From JAEUHO01 sp046350655 (GTDB lineage Bacteria > Planctomycetota > PLA2 > JAEUHO01): a stretch of DNA of 64,000 bases. This document shows positions 51,025-57,940 of this stretch, piece after piece (position 1 is the stretch's first letter; each line of letters starts with the position of its first letter). Both the position numbers and the translations under genes were made by a program. The stretch spans positions 67,614 through 131,613 of the forward strand of contig JAXMAB010000014.1 of NCBI GenBank assembly GCA_046350655.1, in the 5' to 3' direction. The notes under the pieces were generated by a model, which was given only the letters and a program-made list of their open reading frames with translations, had not been told where the DNA came from and did no database searches.

Positions 51025-51600
51025 GTGTCGGACGCCGCGGAACCCACCGAGTTCGAACGGACCGCGCTGCCGTTCCTTCCCGACTGTTACGCGTTCGCCC
51101 TCTCGTTGACCCGGGACGCGACCGACGCCGAGGACCTCGTGCAGGAGACGTTCCTGCGCGCCCAGCGGTCGTTCGACCAGTTCGAGCCCGGCACCCACGC
51201 GAAGGCGTGGCTGTTCACGATCCTGCGGCGCCTCCACATCGACCGGCACCGGCGCATGAAGGTGCGGCCCTCGTACCAACCGGAGGAGGAGATGGAGGTC
51301 CTCGCGGTCGCGCGGACCGAGGAGCCGGCCGCGTCGCTCCCGCCGGGCGTCGAACCGGGGGACGTGCTCGCCGCGCTCGACGAGGTCCCCGACCCCTTCC
51401 GCCTCGCCGTCCGCCTCCGCGACATCGACGGGTTCCCGTACCAGGAGATCGGCCGGATCCTGGGGGTCCCCCCCGGCACCGTCATGAGCCGGATCCACCG
51501 GGGCCGGGAATCCCTGAAGCAGGCCCTCGTTCTACGGATGGAGCGACGTGCCGCGGGCCGAACCGGCCGGCGGCCCGGCTCCACGACCGGAACCCCATGA
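51025..51600 (+). CDS. ECF-type RNA polymerase sigma factor (second copy)
   Basis: 191 residues. Region 2: YAFALSLTRDATDAEDLVQETFLRAQRSFDQFEPGTHAKAWLFTILRRLHIDRHRR. Region 4: PFRLAVRLRDIDGFPYQEIGRILGVPPGTVMSRIHRGRESLKQAL. It starts at GTG 51025 and ends overlapping the partner gene by ATGA. Structure and pairing match ECF-sigma/anti-sigma operons. Confidence 0.95.
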   Translation: MSDAAEPTEFERTALPFLPDCYAFALSLTRDATDAEDLVQETFLRAQRSFDQFEPGTHAKAWLFTILRRLHIDRHRRMKVRPSYQPEEEMEVLAVARTEEPAASLPPGVEPGDVLAALDEVPDPFRLAVRLRDIDGFPYQEIGRILGVPPGTVMSRIHRGRESLKQALVLRMERRAAGRTGRRPGSTTGTP

Positions 51601-52460
51601 CGCACGGTGCGACCCCCGACTGGACGACGAACGCCCTGGAGCGGGCGAGGTACCTCGACGGCGAGGGCACGCCCAAGGAGCGGGCGGCGCGCGCCGCGGA
51701 CCTGCTGCGCGACCCGGCCGCCCGGGCCCGCGTGGACGCCGACGCGCGGTTCCTCGCCGTCGTGCGCGCGGCGGCCCCGGCCGCGGCGGCCCGCCCGTCC
51801 GACCTGCTCGAGGCCCGCGTGCGCCGGGCCCTCGCCGCCGACCGCGCGGCGGGGTTCCCCTCGACGGGCGCGGGCGACTCGCTGCGGACGCGGCGCCGCG
51901 TCGTGGCCATCGCGGCCACGCTGGCCGCGGTCGCGTTCGGGAGCCTCTGGTGGGCGTCGAGCGACCACGTGCCGACGTCGCAGGCCGTCTTCGACCCGGT
52001 GAAGGCCGCGGCGGAGGCGTATCGCGACGCCAAGATCGGCGTCCTCCCCGTGGACGCGAGGCCCGGCGGCTCGTGCGAGGACGGGCCGGCGAGCCCCCAC
52101 CGCTTCCCGCTCGTGACGAGCGGCGAGGTGTCGGTCGAGGGCTGCCGCGAGCAGGGCGATGCGTCGGTGGCGGTGCTGCGCCGCAACGACACGGGCCAGA
52201 CGGAGAAGGGCTTCGTCGTGGTGCCCGCGGACGGCAAGTCCGAGGCGACCGACGTCGGCTTCACGCGCGTCGAGGACCTCGTCGTGTTCGACGTGACGAT
52301 CGGCCGCATGACGTACTACCTCGCGTCGCCCTACGCGGCGGTCGCGGGCACGCCGATGTGCGCGGCCTGCCACGGGCCCGCCCGCGCCGACCACCCGGAG
52401 CGCAACCCGCACCGCTTCCTCGAGCGCGCGCCCGCGACGCTGCGGCCCGCGGGCCGCTGA
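51597..52460 (+). CDS. Putative anti-sigma protein with TM anchor and C-terminal CxxCH motif
   Basis: 287 residues. Residues 1-100 are helical and resemble the cytoplasmic part of anti-sigma factors (ALERARYLDGEGTPKERAARAADLL), but without the zinc HxxxCxxC motif. One TM segment (VVAIAATLAAVAFGSLWW, ~102-119) leads to a periplasmic domain with Cys160 and Cys183, a beta-rich core (VAVLRRNDTGQTEKGFVVVPA, VVFDVTIGRMTYYLAS), and MCAACHGPARADHPERN at 254-270. CAACH is a c-type haem-attachment motif, the last residues in a position where the domain could also bind another metal. ATG 51597 overlaps the sigma stop. The sensory function is inferred from the pairing. Confidence 0.8.
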   Translation: MTHGATPDWTTNALERARYLDGEGTPKERAARAADLLRDPAARARVDADARFLAVVRAAAPAAAARPSDLLEARVRRALAADRAAGFPSTGAGDSLRTRRRVVAIAATLAAVAFGSLWWASSDHVPTSQAVFDPVKAAAEAYRDAKIGVLPVDARPGGSCEDGPASPHRFPLVTSGEVSVEGCREQGDASVAVLRRNDTGQTEKGFVVVPADGKSEATDVGFTRVEDLVVFDVTIGRMTYYLASPYAAVAGTPMCAACHGPARADHPERNPHRFLERAPATLRPAGR

Positions 52461-52513
52461 ACGGATCGCGCGGCGTCGGGGCCACGCCCTCGCGGCGCGG
52501 CCCCGACGGCGAA

Positions 52514-52523
52514 CGGGCCTCGC
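52514..52523 (-). repeat. Dispersed motif, single copy
   Basis: ACGGGCCTCGCGTGCCC in the 145-base gap between the anti-sigma gene and the LarA-family gene. Coding copies lie on both sides (52056-52065 and 53836-53845). Confidence 0.55.
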
Positions 52524-52605
52524 GTGCCCTCGGATCGGCGTCCGCGGCCCGGACCGCGCTGCGGCACGACGCCGTCGGCGACCGGCGCCGCGGTACCGTG
52601 AGGGG

Positions 52606-53907
52606 ATGGACGTCGAGCTCGCGTACGGCCTCGGCCGCGTGACGGTGACGCTGCCCGCGGGCGCGGCGGTCGAGGTCGTCGAGCCGCCGCGGGGCGGCGC
52701 CGAAACCGACGAGCGCGCGGCGGTCGACGGGGCGCTCGACGCGCCCGTCGGGAGCGCGCGCCTCGAGGAGCGGGCGCGGGGCGTGACGCGGGTCACCGTC
52801 GTGGTGCCCGACGCGACGCGGCCGGCGCGTTGCCCGGTGGTCGTCGGGGCGGTACTCGACCGGCTCGCGCGCGCGGGGGTGCCGGACGACGCGGTGACGG
52901 TGCTCGTCGGGGGCGGGATCCACGCGCCGCCGTCGCCGGACGAGATCGCGGCGATCGTGGGGCCCGCGGTGGCGGCGCGGGTGCGGCTCGCCGCGGCGGA
53001 CGCGAGCGACGCGACGGCCTACGCCGACCTGCCCCCCGACCGCGCGCTCAAGGCGCCGCGCCTGCACCGCGCGGTCGTCGAGGCCGGGCTCGTCGTCGTG
53101 ACGGGCGCGGTCGCGCCGCACTACCTCGCGGGGTTCTCCGGCGGCGGCAAGGGGCTCGTGATCGGCTGCGGCGACCGCGCGACCGTCGAGGCCGCGCACC
53201 GCCTGACGCTCGACGCGACCGTGGCGCCCGACGGGTCGCTGCGCCCGCGGCTCGGCCGGCCCGAGGGGAACCCGTTCGCGGCGACGCTCGAGCGCGTGGC
53301 GCGGTCGGTGCCGGCGCCGACGTTCCTCGTCAACGTCGGGCTCGCGGACGGGCGCGTGGCGCACGCGGCGGCGGGCGAGGTCGGCGCGGCGCACGCGGCG
53401 GCGTGGACGGAGCACCGGCGCCGGTTCGCGGTGCCGCGGCCGGCGCCGGCCGACGTCGTGGTGGCCGCGTGCGGCCCCGGGCGCGACGGCGACCTCGTGC
53501 AGGCGCACAAGGCGCTCGTGGTGGCGGCGGAGGTCGCGTCGCCGGGCGCGCCGATCGTGTGGCTGGCGCACGCGGCGAAGGGCGCGGGGCACCCGCGGTT
53601 CCTGCCGTGGTTCGAGGCGGGGCGCCTCGAGCGGCACCTCTTCGCGCTGCGCCGCGACTTCCACCCGTACGGGCTCACGGCCTACGCGCTGCGGTGGAAG
53701 GCCGCGCGGCACCCCGTCCACGTCGTCAGCGTGCTGCCGCGCGACGTGCTGCGGCCCATGGGCCTCTGGGTCTTCGACGACGCGAGGGCCGCCGTCGAGC
53801 ACGCCTTCGGGGCGGCGGAGCGGACGTCCGCCGACGCGAGGCCCGGCGCGCCGCGGCCCCTGCGGTGCGTGGTGCTGCCGCGCGCCGCGGAGACGTTCTT
53901 CGCGTGA
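52606..53907 (+). CDS. LarA-family nickel-pincer-dependent racemase
   Basis: 433 residues of the LarA/DUF2088 family. Residues matching the lactate racemase active site keep their spacing: Asp69/Arg72 (VVPDATRPARCP), His106 (GGGIHAPP), His172 (APHYLAGFSGGGKG), Lys182, and His198 (AAHRLTLD). In LarA the equivalents are His108, His174, Lys184 (which holds the pincer cofactor) and His200 (nickel). The family racemises lactate or other 2-hydroxy acids. Cofactor-synthesis genes larB, larC and larE are not in the window, so the host must carry them elsewhere if the enzyme works this way. Substrate unknown. Confidence 0.9.
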   Translation: MDVELAYGLGRVTVTLPAGAAVEVVEPPRGGAETDERAAVDGALDAPVGSARLEERARGVTRVTVVVPDATRPARCPVVVGAVLDRLARAGVPDDAVTVLVGGGIHAPPSPDEIAAIVGPAVAARVRLAAADASDATAYADLPPDRALKAPRLHRAVVEAGLVVVTGAVAPHYLAGFSGGGKGLVIGCGDRATVEAAHRLTLDATVAPDGSLRPRLGRPEGNPFAATLERVARSVPAPTFLVNVGLADGRVAHAAAGEVGAAHAAAWTEHRRRFAVPRPAPADVVVAACGPGRDGDLVQAHKALVVAAEVASPGAPIVWLAHAAKGAGHPRFLPWFEAGRLERHLFALRRDFHPYGLTAYALRWKAARHPVHVVSVLPRDVLRPMGLWVFDDARAAVEHAFGAAERTSADARPGAPRPLRCVVLPRAAETFFA

Positions 53908-53908
53908 C

Positions 53909-53939
53909 GGGCGGCGGCGGGCCGGGCCCGCGCGCCGCC
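53909..53939. terminator. Convergent hairpin between the LarA-family gene and dsbD
   Basis: An imperfect GC stem (GGCGGCG..GGG pairing with CCC..CGCCGCC) in the 47-base gap between two convergent stop codons. No U-tract. Confidence 0.4.
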
Positions 53940-53954
53940 GACCGCTTCGGTCCG

Positions 53955-56522
53955 TCAGTCGTGGGCCTGTTCCGCCGGCCCGACGCCGAGCAGCGTGTTC
54001 ACGCGGCGCAGGAGCTGGTGGCCGGACTCCTTCTCGGCCCACTGCAGGTCGAGGTCGCGGCGGATGGTCCCCGTCTTGTCGATGAAGACCATGAACGGCT
54101 GCACGTTGCTCACGGCGCCGACCGCCTGCCGGACGCCGGGCTCCCAGGTCCGGTCCGCGTCGGTGAGGTCCACCTTGACGCGGCGGAACCGACGGATGCC
54201 GGCGAGGATCTCCGGCGTGCGGTCGATGATCTTGTCGTACACGTTGCAGTAGTGGCACCACTCGGCCCAGAAGTCGACGACGGTCGGCCGGCCGTCCTTC
54301 ACGGCCTCCTGCACCGCGGCGTACAGGGCCTCGCGGCTCTTCACCTTGATCCACACGTCGTCGGTGTCGGCGCCGGAGGCCGTGGGCACGGACGGGCCCG
54401 CGGCGACCGCCTCGCCCTTGGCGCCGAAGCCGCCCGTGAGGACGGCGACGAGCGCCGTGATCGCGACCGTCAGGCCGCCGACGGTGACGCCGCGGCGGCG
54501 GGCGGCCCGCGGCTCCTCGCCCTCCTTCGTCACCAGGTGGTGGGCGATCCCGACCGCGCCCGCGACGGCCAGCCCGGCGCCCATGGCGAGGAGCGTCGTC
54601 GGCCCGATCTTGCCCGCGCTGCGCAGGTAGTAGAGCGCCGCCCCGACGAGCAGGACGCCGAAGGCGTAGCGGACCCAGACCATCCACGGCCCGGGCTTCG
54701 CGAGCATGTTCAGCGCGCCGGCGGCGAAGAACACGGTGCCCATGCCGAGGCCGAGGCAGACGAACATGATGAAGCCGAGCACCGGGCTGCCGAGCTGGGC
54801 GACGAGGACGATCAGGCCCGCGATCGCCGGGCCGGTGCACGGCGACGCGATCACCGCCGACAGGCACCCGAACAGGAACGCGCCGATCGGGTTGCCGCCC
54901 TTGGCGCCGCCCTGGAGCCGCTGCGCCCACGCGGGGGGCTGGAGCTCGTAGACGCCGAACATGCCGAACGCCAGCGTGGCGAAGATGCCGGCGATGAGCC
55001 AGAGGGCGACCGGGCTCTGGAACGCGCCGGCGAACGACGCCCCGGCGAGCGCCGCGGAGAGGCCGAGCGAGCCGAACGCGATGCAGAGGCCGGCGACGTA
55101 GCAGCACAGCAGGAACGTCAGGCGGCCCTTGGTGACGTCCGCCTTGCCGCCGCCGACGATGCTGACGGTGATCGGGATGATCGGGAGCACGCAGGGCGTG
55201 AACGCGAGCGCGAGGCCGGCGAGGTACAGCCAGACGAGCAGGAAGAGCCCCTGGCTCTTCCAGATCTTCTCGACCGCGCTCAGCTCGGCGACGCCCGTGA
55301 CCGGGAAGAGGAGCCCGCTCGCGGGGATCGCCGCCTGCGCCGCCGGCGCGCCGGGAGCGCCCGGCGCCGTGCCGTCCGCGGCGACGGGCGGCGCGACCAC
55401 GACCGCGGGCGCGGCCGGCACGCCGTCCATCGTCTCCTCGAGGGAGAGCTTGCCGTCGGCGGCGCGCCGCAGCTCGAAGCGGTGCGGGGCCTCGGGTTGG
55501 CGGCAGATGCCCGTGTCGAGGCACGCCTGCCACGAGACGGCGACCGCCAGCGACGCCTTGCCGGCGCTCGTGTCGGTGTACGGGATCGTGACGGTGTAGG
55601 CCTCGTGGACGTCGGGCGCGCCGAGCGGCGGCGCGGACGCCTTGCCCCACGTGACGCCCGCGGAGGGCTTGCCCTCGACGCTGACCGGCACCCCGTCCTC
55701 GGAGCCGAGCGGATACAGGTGGTGGCCCTCGGCGGGCTCGAACGTGACGACGAACGCCGCGGTCGTGGCGACGACGCCGACCTTCGCCTCCGGCGTCTCG
55801 ATGGACGCGTTCGCGAGCGTGGTCACGGGCGCGGGGGCCGCGGCGGCGGCCGGCACGTCTGGGGCCGGGGCCCCGGGCGGCGCGAGGGGCGCTTCGTGCC
55901 CGCCCTCGGGAGCCGCGGCCGGCGCGCGCCCCGCGGGGGGCGCGGCGTCGGGCGCGGGGCTCGGCGCGACCGGCGGCGCGTCCGCCATCCCCGGGCCCTC
56001 GGGCGCGGCGGGCGGCGCGGTGATCTCGACGCCGAGCGGCGGCTTCGTCGCGGTCTCGTTGTAGCAGGTCTCCTCGTCGCAGCAGTTCCACTTGATGACG
56101 ACGGTGGGCGTGAGCGGGAGCTTCGCGTCGGCGGCGAGCGTGAACGGGACGCGGACCTCGACCTTGTCGAACCACACGTCGGACGGCGGGTCGTCCGGGA
56201 ACATCGGGTCCACCCACTTCGTGGGCTTCGACGTCGTGTGCTTGCCCCACGTGACGCCGTCCGTCTTGTTCGGCTGGACCTTGAACTTCTTGGCGTCGGC
56301 GAACACGTGGACGTGCGCGCGGATCGTGCCCGTGAGGACGAGCACCCCCTCGCCGCCGGGCCCGACCTGGGCGGGCTCGAGCTTCGCCGTCCACGTGATG
56401 TTCGGCTTCTCCTCGGCGGCCTGCGCGGCCGGCGCCGACGCCACGACGACCGCCGTCACCAGCGCCGCGAGCAGCGCGCCGACGAGTCGCCACCGAGCCC
56501 CAAGACCATGCTGCAAATCCAT
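53955..56522 (-). CDS. dsbD: Thiol:disulfide interchange protein DsbD
   Basis: 855 residues. A signal peptide (VGALLAALVTAVVVASAPAAQA) is followed by two DsbD-alpha-like domains, each with Cys (NCCDEETCYN; SWQACLDTGICRQPE) and separated by a Pro/Ala linker. The central membrane domain of ~8 TM helices has the Cys motifs FTPCVLPIIPIT and IASPCTGPAIAG. The C-terminal thioredoxin domain has WCHYC at ~755-759 and a cis-Pro at VQPF. It moves electrons from cytoplasmic thioredoxin to the periplasm, for cytochrome c maturation or disulfide isomerisation. ATG 56522 follows GGAGG by 5 bases. The active-site dipeptide HY between the cysteines is unusual for DsbD. Confidence 0.95.
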   Translation of the reverse strand: MDLQHGLGARWRLVGALLAALVTAVVVASAPAAQAAEEKPNITWTAKLEPAQVGPGGEGVLVLTGTIRAHVHVFADAKKFKVQPNKTDGVTWGKHTTSKPTKWVDPMFPDDPPSDVWFDKVEVRVPFTLAADAKLPLTPTVVIKWNCCDEETCYNETATKPPLGVEITAPPAAPEGPGMADAPPVAPSPAPDAAPPAGRAPAAAPEGGHEAPLAPPGAPAPDVPAAAAAPAPVTTLANASIETPEAKVGVVATTAAFVVTFEPAEGHHLYPLGSEDGVPVSVEGKPSAGVTWGKASAPPLGAPDVHEAYTVTIPYTDTSAGKASLAVAVSWQACLDTGICRQPEAPHRFELRRAADGKLSLEETMDGVPAAPAVVVAPPVAADGTAPGAPGAPAAQAAIPASGLLFPVTGVAELSAVEKIWKSQGLFLLVWLYLAGLALAFTPCVLPIIPITVSIVGGGKADVTKGRLTFLLCCYVAGLCIAFGSLGLSAALAGASFAGAFQSPVALWLIAGIFATLAFGMFGVYELQPPAWAQRLQGGAKGGNPIGAFLFGCLSAVIASPCTGPAIAGLIVLVAQLGSPVLGFIMFVCLGLGMGTVFFAAGALNMLAKPGPWMVWVRYAFGVLLVGAALYYLRSAGKIGPTTLLAMGAGLAVAGAVGIAHHLVTKEGEEPRAARRRGVTVGGLTVAITALVAVLTGGFGAKGEAVAAGPSVPTASGADTDDVWIKVKSREALYAAVQEAVKDGRPTVVDFWAEWCHYCNVYDKIIDRTPEILAGIRRFRRVKVDLTDADRTWEPGVRQAVGAVSNVQPFMVFIDKTGTIRRDLDLQWAEKESGHQLLRRVNTLLGVGPAEQAHD

Positions 56523-56720
56523 CGAGACCTCCGGGGACGCGGACGCGGGACCCGGCGCCGGCGCCGAGCCGCCCCCAGGATCGGTTCTACACCGACCCTG
56601 CGGGCGCGGGGTACGCTTCGCTGATTCGTTGGATCGGCTGTCCCCGGGGGTCAGCCGACCCCCGGCCCCCCACCGGGCCCGGTCGCCCCGGCTCCCCCTG
56701 ACGTCCGGACCCCGCCGCGG

Positions 56721-57083
56721 ATGATCGTCGCCACCGAGTACGAGTTCGACGCCGCGCACAACCTCCCGAACTACGCGGGGAAGTGCGAACGCCTCCACGG
56801 CCACACCTACCGCCTGAAGGTGCTCTGCGAGGCGCCGGTGAACCCCTCGACCGGGCTCGCGATCGACTTCGCCGAGTTGAAGAAGGTCGTCCGCAGCCGG
56901 GTGATCGACGTCCTCGACCACACCTACCTCAACGAGACGATCCCGATCCCGTCGGCCGAGAACATTGCGGTCTGGATCTGGGACCGCATCGCCCCGTCCG
57001 GGCTCCCGCTGAAGGAGATCTGGGTCCACGAAACCCCCGGCTGCTACGTGATCTACCGGGGGGAGGACTCGCCGGCCCGGTGA
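56721..57083 (+). CDS. queD: 6-pyruvoyl-tetrahydropterin synthase / QueD family protein
   Basis: 120 residues. Zinc ligands His13 (DAAHNLP), His26 and His28 (RLHGHTYRLKVL) and catalytic Cys22 (GKCERLHGH) are in place, followed by AIDFAELKKVV, DVLDHTYLNE and PSAENIAVWIWDRI with the C-terminal VHETPGCYVIY. Length and Cys position fit 6-carboxy-tetrahydropterin synthase of queuosine/preQ0 synthesis. No other que gene is in the window. Note the tRNA-Gln here is not a queuosine target. Confidence 0.94.
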   Translation: MIVATEYEFDAAHNLPNYAGKCERLHGHTYRLKVLCEAPVNPSTGLAIDFAELKKVVRSRVIDVLDHTYLNETIPIPSAENIAVWIWDRIAPSGLPLKEIWVHETPGCYVIYRGEDSPAR

Positions 57084-57104
57084 CCGACGGCGCGCAGGCC
57101 ACCC

Positions 57105-57144
57105 AGGGACGAAGGGCCCCGAAGGGCCCCGACGGGCCGTCCCT
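57105..57144. terminator. Convergent stem-loop after queD
   Basis: AGGGACG (57105-57111) pairs with CGTCCCT (57138-57144); the interior repeats GAAGGGCCCC twice. Between two convergent genes (stops at 57083 and 57154). Weak. Confidence 0.35.
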
Positions 57145-57153
57145 GCGCGCGAC

Positions 57154-57771
57154 CTAGCCGCCCCCGCGTGGGGTGTCGGGCGCCGTCGCGCCGTCCGGTG
57201 CCCCGCCCGACGCAGGCACCTCGGGCGGATACACCCCCGCCGCGCCGATCCGGAGCACGGAGCCGTCGAGCCTCGCGGTGAACCCGACGGAGCGGAGCAT
57301 GGGGACCAGGGGGTCCACCAACACGACCGCCTCGCCGCTCTCGAGCACGCTCATGCCGGGCACCGGGAACCGCGCGGCCAGGAAGCGCTCGCGCGTCGCG
57401 GCGGCGTCCCACCGCACCCAGACCTCGCGCGGCTCGGTCAGGCCGCGGAGCAGGACGTCCCCCGCGAGTTCCATCCCCTGACGGAAGACCTCGGGCCGGA
57501 ACCGCGCGGCCCGTCCGCGCTCCCCGATCCGGATGGGCGGGAGGACCTCGCCCTCCCGCGCCACGGCTTCGATCGCCAGAGCGGATGCGTCCGACGCCGG
57601 TGCGGGGATCGGCGGCGCCGAAACGGACACGCCGACCGGCCGCGCGGGTTCCTCCGCCGGACCGTCCTCCGCCGGCACGTCCGCCTGCGTGCCGTGGATC
57701 CAGTCCCTGCCGAACCAGTAGACGCCCGCGATCACCGCGGCGAGCAGGACGACGGCGAGCACACGGTTCAT
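57154..57771 (-). CDS. Membrane-anchored hypothetical protein
   Basis: 205 residues: one N-terminal TM (LAVVLLAAVIAGVYWFG, ~5-21), an acidic/Pro linker, and a domain with IGERGRAARFRPEVFRQGMELAGDVLLRGLTEPREVWVRWD and VPGMSVLESGEAVVLVDPLVPMLRSVGF. ATG 57771 is preferred because it places the TM at the start; upstream codons in frame are Pro-rich. No family recognised. Confidence 0.75.
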   Translation of the reverse strand: MNRVLAVVLLAAVIAGVYWFGRDWIHGTQADVPAEDGPAEEPARPVGVSVSAPPIPAPASDASALAIEAVAREGEVLPPIRIGERGRAARFRPEVFRQGMELAGDVLLRGLTEPREVWVRWDAAATRERFLAARFPVPGMSVLESGEAVVLVDPLVPMLRSVGFTARLDGSVLRIGAAGVYPPEVPASGGAPDGATAPDTPRGGG

Positions 57772-57876
57772 GGAGCGCCTCGGCGCGCGACGGAGGACGA
57801 GGGTCGGGCCGATCGATCCCGTCGGCCGCGGACGGGGACACGCCGAGTTTGCCGTGCCCCCAGGATGCCACCCCGG

Positions 57877-57918
57877 AAAAGAGCCGGGGCCGGTCACCTC
57901 GCGGCGACCGGCCCCGGC
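57877..57918 (-). terminator. Intrinsic terminator after the large lipoprotein gene
   Basis: GCCGGGGCCGGTC (57883-57895) pairs perfectly with 57906-57918 (13 bp, 10-base loop). On the minus strand it is followed by TCTTTTCC (TTTT at 57880-57877). It lies 23 bases past the stop at 57941. Confidence 0.8.
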
Positions 57919-57940
57919 AGGAGGGAATCGGAACGGACGA

